Origin: a virus
IMG/VR virus record: IMGVR_UViG_3300050821_015776
Coordinates: 1 to 42,999 of that record
DNA: 42,999 bases
Strand: one strand, 5' to 3'
Each line of letters begins with the position of its first letter. Positions within the stretch are counted from its first letter, which is position 1. The notes below the pieces were generated by a model. That model searched no databases. It was not told the origin of the DNA and worked only from the letters and a program-made list of their open reading frames with translations. Position numbers and translations under genes: made by a program. Of the stretch, positions 8,883 through 17,292 are shown one piece after another.

Positions 8883-8930
8883 CGAGGAAGATCCTCGCGT
8901 CGTGCCCCTTACCTCACCGGAAGGGGCACG
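8883..8930. terminator. two adjacent stem-loops in connector leader
   Basis: Positions 8901-8910 and 8921-8930 form a perfect 10-bp stem (CGTGCCCCTT/AAGGGGCACG) with a 10-nt loop; beside it, 8883-8888 and 8892-8897 form a second short stem (CGAGGA/TCCTCG). They lie in the 80-bp gap between the 215-aa structural gene and the connector. No T-run follows on the transcribed strand, so an attenuating or RNA-stabilising hairpin is as likely as a terminator. Confidence 0.6.
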
Positions 8931-8955
8931 GAACGAAGATTCGAATGCCTATTGA

Positions 8956-9603
8956 CTAGGTATTCGACACAACGGTCGTGACGGGGAGCTGCTGCGGAGG
9001 TCCGCCCTGGACGATCTCGGCAATGACCGGAGCCGCGGGGCTCGATCCCCCGGTGAAGGTCGGGGTGACAACCGCCCGAAGGTACCGCTTCCGATTAAGG
9101 TTGAGGCCTTCGATGCGGGCTTCGAGGTCGCCGGAGAACGAGAGCGTAACGCCGCTGTTCGAAGCCGTTGCATTCGCGCTGAGCGTGAGGGTCGTTGTCC
9201 CTACGGACGTGACCACCGTGCCCGCCGGAATACCGGTGCCCGTAACGAGTGCGCCGACGTTCAAGCCGGTAACGCTCGACAGTGCCGTGACGGTATTCGA
9301 ACCGCTTACGGTCGTGCCGGTCGCGCCGACAAGCAACGTGAGCGTTCCGCCGATCGTCGCGCCGGTGTTATCGAGCGCAGCCGCGAATGCAGTCGTGCCG
9401 TTATCGGGCGATTCCTGCAACGCAACCACGAACGATGCGCCGGTCGGTGATCCCGTCGGGATGCCGACGCAGATGCGGAGCGCAGCATCGGTCATTCCCT
9501 GGGTGTCGATTCCCGCACCGTTCACGGCCGAAGAGCCGCTCACGTTCGAGATGACGCTTGCGGAGCCGACAAGCTTCACGCTGTCATAAATTGAATCGCG
9601 CAT
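8956..9603 (-). CDS. Thr/Ser-rich structural or decoration protein next to the capsid gene
   Basis: This 215-aa protein lies just downstream of the major capsid gene, the place for decoration or minor capsid proteins. It shows VVALQESPDNGTTAF, common in small phage structural proteins of the head-tail region, and contains the repeated module VTGLNVGALVTGTGIPAGTVV (about residues 118-150) shared with the tail tube protein. Ends with LNRKRYLRAVVTPTFTGG, a beta-sandwich-like motif. Capsid decoration is inferred from position and composition. Confidence 0.7.
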   Translation of the reverse strand: MRDSIYDSVKLVGSASVISNVSGSSAVNGAGIDTQGMTDAALRICVGIPTGSPTGASFVVALQESPDNGTTAFAAALDNTGATIGGTLTLLVGATGTTVSGSNTVTALSSVTGLNVGALVTGTGIPAGTVVTSVGTTTLTLSANATASNSGVTLSFSGDLEARIEGLNLNRKRYLRAVVTPTFTGGSSPAAPVIAEIVQGGPPQQLPVTTVVSNT

Positions 9604-9747
9604 TGAATTTGATTGATTGGCCCCTGCCTTCCTTCGACTTTAATCGGAAGGGATGAAACGCTTGCGCGCTTCACGGGCGGTTTATTACCCCGTCCGCTCC
9701 GGCGGCGCCGAGGAATCAGCGCACGCCTGGAACGGATTGCAGCAAGA

Positions 9748-10992
9748 CTAGGACACCGATGTGCTGATGACCACGAATGCTTTGGGGAGCACGACCACGA
9801 ATGCGTGGCGATGCTTGTAGACGATGCCGCGCTGGTCAGCAAGCGCGATCTCTTTGCCGCCGAACGAGCCTGACTCGAACTGCGCGACGCGGAGGTCGCC
9901 CTTGTCGCCGAACGCACATGCCTTGAGGTTGCCGAAGATCATGAACGGCGTGTTTGCCGCCGTGGTCGACTGCTGAGGAAGCCAACGGTTCGTATAAACC
10001 GGGAAGCCTCCCATGTGTCCTGCCGGAACGATCGGGCCGCCATACGGGTCCTTATCGAGTTCGGAACCTTTCGCGAACCCGCCCAAGAACAAGTACGGAA
10101 TGCCTGACGTCGAAGCGAGAACCTGAGAGACGGTCGCCCAAACGGTGCGGTGCATATAGAATGCGGCGCCGTCGAGGATCGATTCTTCAAGCTGTGCGAT
10201 GATGTTCGTCGTATCCTTCACCGGGTCGAACTTCGCGTACGAAGTGCTGCCCGAGGTGGAGGAGTTGCCGAGGAAGTACGTGTTGACGTTCGCGGTATTC
10301 ATGATGCCGACGAACGGACCCGCGTAGTTCACGCCTGCGACAGTGCCGCCGCCGACGAATCCCTGCTGGTCAACCATATTTGCGAGCGCCTCGCCTGCCA
10401 TCGCCATAAGCCAGTCCGCGAGCTGCACCGAAGCATCGGCCAAAAGGTCGTTGCCAACGGTGAACGCGAGCTGCCACTTACGGGCAATGAGGACCGCCTG
10501 GCCGAACGTGAGTCCGGTGACGGTACCAGGGAGATCGACGCCGATATAGGAACCGGTGAGGAAGGAGCCGGTGTAATTGGGGATGCCCAATTCATCGGTC
10601 CTCATCGGCCAGTTCTGTGCCTGCTTCAGGATCGTACCGACGGACGCCGCGATGCGAAGGATCGCTGCTGCGACTTCCGGTTCGACCAAGTAGCCGCCAC
10701 GGTTGTCCTGTTCCTCGATGAGCGCTTCGTTGGCTTTCACCTTCAAAGCTCCATCGCGGTTACCACGGAAAACGGCCTGCACCTGTTTGGCGAAGGCAAT
10801 CTTCTGGTCGGTCGTCATGCCGGAGATGTCGCGTCCCTTAACTGAACGCTCCACCAAAGCCTGTTCGACGATTGTGCGTGCGGTCTTCACGGAGATCTCT
10901 TCCATAGTCGGAACGAGCTGCTTCTCCATGAAGTCGTTGAACCCATCGGAGACGGTCTTCGAGACCACCTCTACGATTTCTTTCTTATCCAC
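9748..10992 (-). CDS. HK97-fold major capsid protein
   Basis: This 414-aa protein forms the icosahedral head. An N-terminal coiled region of about 110 residues (delta domain, removed by the prohead protease) is followed by the typical DNRGGYLVEPEVAAAILRIA segment and the core domain with IARKWQLAFTVGNDLLADAS and WLMAMAGEALANMVDQQGFVGG. The C-terminus ends with QRGIVYKHRHAFVVVLPKAF, like other HK97 capsids. It sits directly downstream of the protease. The start is a GTG at 10992 with an A/C-rich leader and no Shine-Dalgarno sequence, surprising for what should be the most abundant virion protein. Confidence 0.95.
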   Translation of the reverse strand: MDKKEIVEVVSKTVSDGFNDFMEKQLVPTMEEISVKTARTIVEQALVERSVKGRDISGMTTDQKIAFAKQVQAVFRGNRDGALKVKANEALIEEQDNRGGYLVEPEVAAAILRIAASVGTILKQAQNWPMRTDELGIPNYTGSFLTGSYIGVDLPGTVTGLTFGQAVLIARKWQLAFTVGNDLLADASVQLADWLMAMAGEALANMVDQQGFVGGGTVAGVNYAGPFVGIMNTANVNTYFLGNSSTSGSTSYAKFDPVKDTTNIIAQLEESILDGAAFYMHRTVWATVSQVLASTSGIPYLFLGGFAKGSELDKDPYGGPIVPAGHMGGFPVYTNRWLPQQSTTAANTPFMIFGNLKACAFGDKGDLRVAQFESGSFGGKEIALADQRGIVYKHRHAFVVVLPKAFVVISTSVS

Positions 10993-11015
10993 TTGTTTGT
11001 TGTTGTGTGATAGGT

Positions 11016-11804
11016 CTATCTGCCCGGAGTGCGCGCCTTCTTAATTTTGTCGTTAATCTGACGGAGAGCACCTTCGGTAGCAGTCTTGACCTGCCTCACG
11101 AGCCGCTGGGTGAAGAGGTAAGTCTCCAACTCTGCAGTTGCTCCTGAGGTGCTCGACCTTTCGTTCAGGGCCTTCTCCTCGCCTTTCGGCTCGGTGGAAG
11201 GTTCCTCCCCTCCGTCGCCTGACGCCATGATGGCCTTCAGGGCTGCGGTTACATCGTCAATAGCTTTCCCATGTTCCGTATGATGGTCCTCAAGGGCTTT
11301 GATGACCTTCTCAATAGCGTCTCGGTTCTTCGCTGAAATGGCGCGGCCGGATTTAACAATGGCGTCTGCGAGCGCCTTTTCCTCTTCCTCTGGTGCCGGC
11401 GCGTGTTCCTCCATGAGATCACCGTGCGCCTTTTCATGGCGGTCAAGTTCGGCGCTGGCCGATTTCGTGAATTCGTCGATGGCCTTTGCCGAAGCATCCT
11501 CGCCATCGGCGGCAGTCATGGCACTCTTGAATTCGTCAATGGCTTTGTCGAAGCACTTTACATGCTTCAGGTGCTCCGCTTTCATATCGGACTTGAATTC
11601 ATCGATCGTTTTCTTCGGCTTCTGATCCTCAAGCTCGTAGCTCTCGTCGATGGCCTTCATGCACTTGTTGAGATGGTCGGCGTTCTCGGAGTCCATCTTT
11701 TCCTCAAAGTCGTCAATGGCCTTGAATTCATCGATCGCTTTGCCAATCTCCTTGCCATGCCGTCCGTCTTCCGCCTTTATTTTCTTTTCGAGTTCGTTAT
11801 TCAT
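11016..11804 (-). CDS. possible separate scaffold product from an internal start
   Basis: Met225 of the protease/scaffold gene (ATG at 11804) lies at the junction between the protease domain linker and the charged helical region. It would yield a 262-aa scaffold beginning MNNELEKKIKAEDG. The bases before it (CAAACAAATCCGAATCT) resemble the A/C-rich leaders of other backbone genes in this window. Independent scaffolds nested in protease genes are known in lambda (Nu3 in C). The internal start here is inference. Confidence 0.4.
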   Translation of the reverse strand: MNNELEKKIKAEDGRHGKEIGKAIDEFKAIDDFEEKMDSENADHLNKCMKAIDESYELEDQKPKKTIDEFKSDMKAEHLKHVKCFDKAIDEFKSAMTAADGEDASAKAIDEFTKSASAELDRHEKAHGDLMEEHAPAPEEEEKALADAIVKSGRAISAKNRDAIEKVIKALEDHHTEHGKAIDDVTAALKAIMASGDGGEEPSTEPKGEEKALNERSSTSGATAELETYLFTQRLVRQVKTATEGALRQINDKIKKARTPGR

Positions 11805-12476
11805 AGATTCGGATTTGTTTGATTTCGAGGGGACGCATACGAGGGCTCCGGGATTCTTGTCGTCATCTGCGAGTATCCCGACCGTTCCGTCGTCCGTCTC
11901 GCAGCGGTCGCCGATCTGGGGCGACTTATTCTTCTTCTCTTCATAGAAAAAGCCCTTGGCAACGAGTTCACCGGTCGACACGCCGAGCTTTCCAACCTGG
12001 CGAAGCGACAGCGCATAGCGTCCGGCCGGAACCGGGCAAAAGCTCATTTCAAGCAGCTCGCGCGTGCCGTCGTCGTTTTGGATGTAGCCGGGGGAGACCG
12101 TACGGAGGATCTTCTCCTGGTACAGCGCGCATGCCATGTCGGCTTCGGGATTCACGCCTGCCGGCGCGAACTTGCCCGTGGCGATCGCTTGATCGCCGTC
12201 GATGCGGATGTCATCAACGACACCGATGGGGAAGCTGCCGTAATCGTGAGCCCACAATACAACGGGGTTCATCTCGAAGTACTTTAAATCCCACTTGGAC
12301 TGGTCGAGCTCATCGCCCTGGCGGTCTTCGTCGGATGTGCTCATCACTACTTCAAAGCTCCGGTCGTCGCCGGATGCTTTGGTCGCCTTGATGAATTCCT
12401 TTGTCTCTTCGGTCTCTAGTTTCTTTCGGAGGTCATCGGCGAGTGCGGTTGAAAATTGTTTGAGTGCTTCGTTCAT
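11016..12476 (-). CDS. HK97-type prohead protease fused to a scaffold domain
   Basis: This 486-aa protein has an N-terminal serine protease of the phage prohead family (about residues 30-165): candidate catalytic His77 in VLWAHDYGSFPIG, Ser128 in LRTVSPGYI and an acidic residue in ELLEMSFCPVPAGRY. The protease cleaves scaffold and capsid delta domains before packaging. Residues 225-486 are highly charged and helical, with repeated (K)AIDEF/AIDDF motifs at about 247, 253, 275, 290, 311 and 331, a scaffold-like region. Such fusions are common in HK97-type phages and may also express the scaffold separately. It precedes the capsid gene. Confidence 0.92.
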   Translation of the reverse strand: MNEALKQFSTALADDLRKKLETEETKEFIKATKASGDDRSFEVVMSTSDEDRQGDELDQSKWDLKYFEMNPVVLWAHDYGSFPIGVVDDIRIDGDQAIATGKFAPAGVNPEADMACALYQEKILRTVSPGYIQNDDGTRELLEMSFCPVPAGRYALSLRQVGKLGVSTGELVAKGFFYEEKKNKSPQIGDRCETDDGTVGILADDDKNPGALVCVPSKSNKSESMNNELEKKIKAEDGRHGKEIGKAIDEFKAIDDFEEKMDSENADHLNKCMKAIDESYELEDQKPKKTIDEFKSDMKAEHLKHVKCFDKAIDEFKSAMTAADGEDASAKAIDEFTKSASAELDRHEKAHGDLMEEHAPAPEEEEKALADAIVKSGRAISAKNRDAIEKVIKALEDHHTEHGKAIDDVTAALKAIMASGDGGEEPSTEPKGEEKALNERSSTSGATAELETYLFTQRLVRQVKTATEGALRQINDKIKKARTPGR

Positions 12477-12494
12477 GTCCCGTTTGAAATGGGA

Positions 12495-13073
12495 TTAGAC
12501 GCCGGTATGGAAGCAGGTGGTCTTCACGGTGCTCGATACGCCGGTTATGGTGCTCGTCGCGGTCACGGTGATCGATGCGCCGGATGCATTTAAGATATTC
12601 ACGGTCGAGGTCACGGCGTTGCCGCTTACCGCGGAGACGTTCGCGCTCGTTAACAAAGTGGATGTCGTGCCCGTGTATTCAACCTCGCACGGGTCGCCGA
12701 CGGAAAAACCCGAAGCAGTGAAACTGACCTGGGTCGTGGTCGCCGATCCGAATGGCGTCGACGAGCTGAGGATGGTCGTAGCCGCTGTCGGCCACACCGA
12801 AACGCCGGTAAAGATAACCGTGAGGGCGTTGTTTGCCGACTGGCCACCCGCGCCGATCGCTCCACTCGCAAGCATCCCAAGGCTGCCGGCCGGAGTAACG
12901 TAGCCGTTTCCGGCGCCACCCGACGCGCTGGCCGTGAAGAGCTGCGACGGCGTCACGCCGCCCGCGAAATCGCCTCCGACCATAGGCACTAATTTATTTG
13001 CTGCGACACCCCCGACCAAACCTCCGACGATGCTTGCCACCGCAAGGATGGCGATGAGTGATTTGTTATTCAT
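12495..13073 (-). CDS. signal-anchored Gly/Ser/Thr-rich protein in the structural operon
   Basis: This 192-aa protein has an N-terminal hydrophobic helix (SLIAILAVASIVGGLVGGVAA, about 4-25) after a short Asn/Lys start, and a long low-complexity Ser/Thr/Ala/Gly region with TTILSSSTPFGSATTTQV. The style matches that of the 982-aa neighbour at 14340-17288. A secretion signal or membrane anchor in a protein encoded between head genes is odd: it could be an envelope-exposed fibre or an exported host-surface modifier. No domain is recognised. Confidence 0.65.
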   Translation of the reverse strand: MNNKSLIAILAVASIVGGLVGGVAANKLVPMVGGDFAGGVTPSQLFTASASGGAGNGYVTPAGSLGMLASGAIGAGGQSANNALTVIFTGVSVWPTAATTILSSSTPFGSATTTQVSFTASGFSVGDPCEVEYTGTTSTLLTSANVSAVSGNAVTSTVNILNASGASITVTATSTITGVSSTVKTTCFHTGV

Positions 13074-13091
13074 ACCCTAATTCTATGAACG

Positions 13092-13256
13092 TCAAGCCTT
13101 CTTGGATATGTGCAGAACTCCGCGCTTCCGGTCCCGGTCTTTCTTTTGCCGGCACGATGAGCAGATGGGATTTGAGACGCCCTTCCGGCGATTGATCGTT
13201 GCCCCACATTTGCATTTGGTCTCTTCGTAGTAGGGAGACTTGGAGCCGGTAATCAT
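13092..13256 (-). CDS. 54-aa zinc-finger protein
   Basis: A short gene with ATG at 13256 and TGA at 13092-13094, starting 1 bp after the stop of the BppU-like gene. The protein has CKCG (residues 15-18) and CSSC (32-35), a four-cysteine zinc ribbon spaced by 13 residues, followed by a very basic segment (RQKKDRDRKRG). That resembles small phage zinc-binding proteins that touch nucleic acid. The tight spacing to the upstream gene and the intact Cys pattern support it as real. Confidence 0.65.
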   Translation of the reverse strand: MITGSKSPYYEETKCKCGATINRRKGVSNPICSSCRQKKDRDRKRGVLHISKKA

Positions 13257-13257
13257 C

Positions 13258-13599
13258 TCAGTTGATGGCCTTCGGAAGTTTCGGCTCGACGATGATCTTG
13301 ATTCCCGACCACGTGAGCGCCTCGGAAGACGACCAGGTGGCGACGACTTGCGCGAGAAATGTTCCGGGATTCGGGAAATTGCCGGAACCGACGGTGTAGT
13401 GGCAGGTACCGGAAGGCCCGTTATCCACGGTCATGGCGCCGCTAAAGAGGACGGTCTGCGTGGCGTCCTGGCTGTCCTGCACATTAATCACGAGGGATGC
13501 GGTTGAGATGTCAACCGGATTGCCGTTGCCATCCTGGAGTGTGAAGGGGAGCTGATAGCCGTAGTCGCCTTGGCCGACGATCTGGGGTTGGAGGATCAT
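13258..13599 (-). CDS. BppU-like Ig-fold baseplate protein
   Basis: This 113-aa protein has the pattern QGDYGYQLPFTLQDGNGNPVDISTASLVINVQD, then a short TCHYTV strand and PGTFLAQVV, typical of the N-terminal domain of phage BppU-like baseplate proteins, a small beta-sandwich anchoring receptor-binding parts. Its stop is directly followed by the zinc-finger gene, and its start overlaps the previous gene by 4 bp (ATGA at 13596-13599). Position far from the tail-tip genes, between head genes, is unusual. Confidence 0.7.
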   Translation of the reverse strand: MILQPQIVGQGDYGYQLPFTLQDGNGNPVDISTASLVINVQDSQDATQTVLFSGAMTVDNGPSGTCHYTVGSGNFPNPGTFLAQVVATWSSSEALTWSGIKIIVEPKLPKAIN

Positions 13600-13844
13600 A
13601 GTTCGAGTGTTCGTTGGTTTGTTTCGGGATTCGAGAGCGTGAGGCTGCGGAATCGGAGTGGAAGCGCCATCGGGCTTGGGTCTCTTCGGAGAACTGCGAC
13701 CGGACGGAATTGAAGCGTCAGCTTCGCGGCCACGTTATAGGCGTTCTGCACGATCCTCACGGCGAGCTTCACAAGCGGTCCGGCGATCTGGCTTTGCCGT
13801 TCCGATCCGTAAGCAGATGTTCCGTAGCCAGAAAACCCGTACAT
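13596..13844 (-). CDS. small hypothetical virion-cluster protein
   Basis: This 82-aa protein opens with MYGFSGYGTSAYGSERQS, a Gly/Tyr/Ser-rich start seen in small phage tail-associated proteins, followed by hydrophobic and basic sequence (VKLAVRIVQNAYNVAAKLTLQFRP). It overlaps the BppU-like gene start by 4 bp, which implies coupled translation. No function is assigned. Confidence 0.6.
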   Translation of the reverse strand: MYGFSGYGTSAYGSERQSQIAGPLVKLAVRIVQNAYNVAAKLTLQFRPVAVLRRDPSPMALPLRFRSLTLSNPETNQRTLEL

Positions 13845-13846
13845 GA

Positions 13847-14032
13847 TTATCTAAAGATGATGATTAACTGCAGAACGACAATGGCGATGAGCAGAACTTT
13901 GATGACACGCTGGCGGCTGTCGAACACCTCGAAGCGGCGCCATCGGCGCTCCAGAGCATCGATGCGGAGCGGATCAACCCAGCCGTCGGGCACCTTCTCT
14001 TTTACTTTTGGCTTTGCCTTTGCGGATTTCAT
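13847..14032 (-). CDS. small membrane protein with a basic N-terminus
   Basis: This 61-aa protein is basic at the N-terminus (MKSAKAKPKVKEKV), then has ALERRWRRFEVFDSRQRVIKV and a C-terminal hydrophobic helix (LLIAIVVLQLIIIF). One tail-anchored membrane helix is thus predicted, with the body in the cytoplasm. It overlaps the next gene by 4 bp (ATGA at 14029-14032). A holin-like or spanin-like role cannot be excluded, but nothing specific points to it. Confidence 0.6.
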   Translation of the reverse strand: MKSAKAKPKVKEKVPDGWVDPLRIDALERRWRRFEVFDSRQRVIKVLLIAIVVLQLIIIFR

Positions 14033-14331
14033 ACGGGCTGTGCGGGATCAGTAGTTGTCATGGTCGTCGGCGTCGCGACCACATCGGGGGCATTCAGGGA
14101 AGTAATTTGATCGTTAATCGTTTGAATCTGCGCGGTGAGGGTTGCCGCAGTTTCTTGGTCGGCAGCAATGCGCTGTTGGAGTGATGCGATGTCATCATTG
14201 AGTGTATTAAGTTGTGCTGCGAGCGGGATGATCTGGTCTTGAAGGTCGGATACGGTGAAGGTCGGCCCTGCGAGCTGAATTGCTTTCGTTACTCCGTCCG
14301 CTAAGGTGATGATTTGGTATTGTGGGTTCAT
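14029..14331 (-). CDS. coiled-coil small protein
   Basis: This 100-aa protein has a helical heptad-like centre (LAAQLNTLNDDIASLQQRIAAD, about 37-58, continuing to about 76) and Thr/Pro-rich C-terminus. It is encoded just upstream of the tail-anchored membrane protein and 8 bp downstream of the 982-aa anchored protein. A trimerising or adaptor role for fibre-like neighbours is plausible but inferred. Confidence 0.6.
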   Translation of the reverse strand: MNPQYQIITLADGVTKAIQLAGPTFTVSDLQDQIIPLAAQLNTLNDDIASLQQRIAADQETAATLTAQIQTINDQITSLNAPDVVATPTTMTTTDPAQPV

Positions 14332-14339
14332 AATTATTT

Positions 14340-17288
14340 TTAATAGGTTGATAGCATGGGAATGATGCCGCTTGTGGTTATGGATGAGGTGGGGATCGTG
14401 GTTGGGAGCGTATTGCCTCCCTGCGTGAAACTATTGGTCGGAGTTGATGCAAGGACACCGATAAAGTGGTCTGACGAACGGGAATTGAGCATCGTGATAT
14501 ACCACACTCCTGGCGTGACTGAGAACGTGCTTTGGAATGCCTGATGGACGGCGGCAAAGGTTCCGGGCAGCGTTGCGCCGGTGCTCGATGCGACGAGAGT
14601 CCCTGCATAGTTATAAAGTCCCACTGTTGAGCTCCCTGCCGCGACATCCCATGTGGCGAAGCTGATGCCAGTTAACGTTTCGTTATAGGGAATCTGAACG
14701 GCGGTGATGTTGAGCGTCGTCGTACCGTTGTTAACGTTATTGTTCCAAAAGACGTTTGTCGGGCCATAGGTCGCAAGGGTCTGCGGAGGGAGGGTAAGCA
14801 CGGGCGAACCTTGTACGGTAGTGGTTGCTGAAATGCTTACTGGTCCATTAAATGTTGAACTTCCGTTCACCCCAAGTGTCGCTCCAAGATCCGTTGATGT
14901 GCCAAGATTCCAATCTCCATTCGGAGCAATAAATCCATAATAATTTCCCGTAGATGATGCAAACACAATTTTCTGTGAAGTATAGGGCTGGATTTCGGTT
15001 GAGGTATTCAATCCTCCCGTGAAAACATACACGCCGTTATTCGATGTTTGGAGCGCGAGTGTCGTAGCGGGGCCGATGCTACAAGTGCTCACTGATCCGC
15101 ACAGTGCTAATGCACCTCCTCCGATACTGCTGACTCCTGTCGTACCCAAGGATGCGGCAAAACTATAGGTAACAGGCATGACGGGGAGAACACCGAATCC
15201 CAACTGACCGGGAGACTCAAAAGACATCAGCGGGGCGACGTTATTTCCCGATGCAAAGATCGGTTCAAAGTATTCGATAAATGAACTCGTCGTGAGATTT
15301 AATGCCGATGTACCGAACATCCCACGGGTAAGTCCCACGATGCTCACCGTCGAGGTATTAAGCGAATTGTAGTGGATAATTTCATGTTGAGCGAGAACAG
15401 AATTATTCGGGTCGTATTCAATAAAGCCTGATGCGGGCAGTCCGGTCGTCGTTGCGACTAACATACTAGAGGTGACGGTCGAAGCATAGCTTGATGAGAG
15501 GTGAGAAAATGAAAGTGCATTGTTATTGACAAAGTAAACCGACCCCGTTGCATTGATTCCCGTCCCATAAATATTCGTCGTGGTCGTAAACCCGCCAAAG
15601 TCCGCCGCGCCATTCACGGTGAATGTAGAATTAGAGGATGTTGTATTCACGCTGACATTTCCATAGAACGTTGAGGTCTGGATAACGGTGAGGGTACTCG
15701 ATACGGTGACAGGCCCGCTCGATGCCACGATAAGTCGATCGGTGCTGTTTGAATCTCTCAACCGAATCGCCTGATTGGTGTACGGGGTGAGTACCGTATC
15801 GGTCGCAACACCTGTTGAAAAGACCCTTATATTATTCGTATTGGTCATAATGGAAATCGTATTCGCCGATCCGATTGTGCACGTGGTGGTAAAGTTACAA
15901 ACGTTAAGTACGGCTCCGTATGAATTGATGGCATTCGCATGGATGGCTCCATTGACATTGAGGAGTCGAGGGCCACTGCTATTGGGAACTGCGCCAATAG
16001 CCTCATCGCACGGAGTCGTCCCCGCATTCGTAAAACATTGCGCCATGAATATGGGAAGTTGTGATGTGGACTGGGAAATGACATCAGAAATGGCATTCAC
16101 CACAGTGCCAGCACTAGCAGCAGTGGCAACGGTGGAAAAAAGTCCCCGCGTAACATTATTGAGGGTCGAGCTTGCCCCATTCGCGGTAAAGGAGCCATAA
16201 CTCACCACTTCCACATTGTTGATTTCCGCATAGCCAGAAGCAGAAAGACCCGTGGTGGTAGAGATCATAATCGAGGTCGAAGCAGAACCAATCGGAAGGG
16301 AAGTCGTGGCATTCAGCCAGTCACTGGTTTCAAAATCGATAGTGCCGCTTACGTTGAATAATGAGTTGGTACTCGTCGTGCCAACGCCAACATTTCCTCC
16401 TGATTGGAAAATTGACGACGTGGCAGAAAGCGCATTTCCCAAAGCACCCCACAGAGGGAAATACCCAGCCGTTCCCGTAGCATTGAAGGTCGAAGTCGAG
16501 ATATAGCCGCTGGGGTTCGACGCGAGATAGAAGGTGGTTGAATTGGTTCCCTGCCAGGTCCCCGCCCAGTTGCCGGTGTTGATTATTGAAAAGGTCGTGG
16601 TCGTGCCGTTCACGGTGCTCGTGACGGTCGTGCCGTCGCCGATCAGACTGAAGACGATCGCCTGAGCGTTATTGATTGTCGTGGTTGCAACAGAACTGAT
16701 CGTTACTGCTCCCGACTGGCCGTTGACCGTTGCCACGTAAACTGTAGACGACGGCAAGAGGTCCGAAAAATTGTATTGCGATGCCGATTTGAGGTTGAGC
16801 GAGGACGAGGAGACGCTGAAGACGCCGGTGGATGAATTGTAGGCAGCAAGACCGACAGCCGAGAGTGCATTCAATACCGACTGGATCGTCGTTGTGGTGA
16901 AGCCGTTGCCGTTGAAAAGCGAAAGGGTGTTTGTCGCTACGCCGAGCGTCGATGACGTGATCGTCACCGCGCCGCTTTGCCCATTGACCGCGGAGACATA
17001 CACGGTGCTTGAGGGCAAAAAGTCGCCATTCTTCACTGCGAGCGTGATGCTGCCGGATGCGTTCGTGATGATGATGTCGGTACCCGGGGTGATAAGCGCC
17101 GGTGTGTACGTACCTGCGCCGGTCCCGATCGGTATTGTGCCCGATGCCGGAGTCTGGCTGGTACCCGTGCCGCCTACACCGGTGGGATAGGGCGCCGCGA
17201 ATGCATCCACGGCCCAGATGAAACCAAAGACAACAATGATCGCGACGACGACCGCGATTGCTTTGCGAAGGTTAATGTGGGTGGTCAC
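14340..17288 (-). CDS. giant signal-anchored Thr/Ser-rich fibre/adhesin-like protein
   Basis: This 982-aa protein is the longest in the window. It starts at a GTG (17288) and has a hydrophobic N-terminus (LRKAIAVVVAIIVVFGFIWAV, about 7-28) followed by AFAAPYP, which looks like a signal peptide with a cleavage site. The remainder is beta-rich with repeated segments LPSSTVYVSAVNGQSGAVTI and LPSSTVYVATVNGQSGAVTI (near 90 and 180), VSSTL, and short SNSTF-type units, as in trimeric phage fibres and in surface proteins I have seen from Patescibacteria. The C-terminal 130 residues form a jelly-roll-like domain (TGISFATWDVAAGSSTVGLY). A leader peptide on a fibre-like protein in a phage head operon is unusual; it may be exported to the host surface. 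Confidence 0.75.
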   Translation of the reverse strand: MTTHINLRKAIAVVVAIIVVFGFIWAVDAFAAPYPTGVGGTGTSQTPASGTIPIGTGAGTYTPALITPGTDIIITNASGSITLAVKNGDFLPSSTVYVSAVNGQSGAVTITSSTLGVATNTLSLFNGNGFTTTTIQSVLNALSAVGLAAYNSSTGVFSVSSSSLNLKSASQYNFSDLLPSSTVYVATVNGQSGAVTISSVATTTINNAQAIVFSLIGDGTTVTSTVNGTTTTFSIINTGNWAGTWQGTNSTTFYLASNPSGYISTSTFNATGTAGYFPLWGALGNALSATSSIFQSGGNVGVGTTSTNSLFNVSGTIDFETSDWLNATTSLPIGSASTSIMISTTTGLSASGYAEINNVEVVSYGSFTANGASSTLNNVTRGLFSTVATAASAGTVVNAISDVISQSTSQLPIFMAQCFTNAGTTPCDEAIGAVPNSSGPRLLNVNGAIHANAINSYGAVLNVCNFTTTCTIGSANTISIMTNTNNIRVFSTGVATDTVLTPYTNQAIRLRDSNSTDRLIVASSGPVTVSSTLTVIQTSTFYGNVSVNTTSSNSTFTVNGAADFGGFTTTTNIYGTGINATGSVYFVNNNALSFSHLSSSYASTVTSSMLVATTTGLPASGFIEYDPNNSVLAQHEIIHYNSLNTSTVSIVGLTRGMFGTSALNLTTSSFIEYFEPIFASGNNVAPLMSFESPGQLGFGVLPVMPVTYSFAASLGTTGVSSIGGGALALCGSVSTCSIGPATTLALQTSNNGVYVFTGGLNTSTEIQPYTSQKIVFASSTGNYYGFIAPNGDWNLGTSTDLGATLGVNGSSTFNGPVSISATTTVQGSPVLTLPPQTLATYGPTNVFWNNNVNNGTTTLNITAVQIPYNETLTGISFATWDVAAGSSTVGLYNYAGTLVASSTGATLPGTFAAVHQAFQSTFSVTPGVWYITMLNSRSSDHFIGVLASTPTNSFTQGGNTLPTTIPTSSITTSGIIPMLSTY

Positions 17289-17292
17289 GGGA

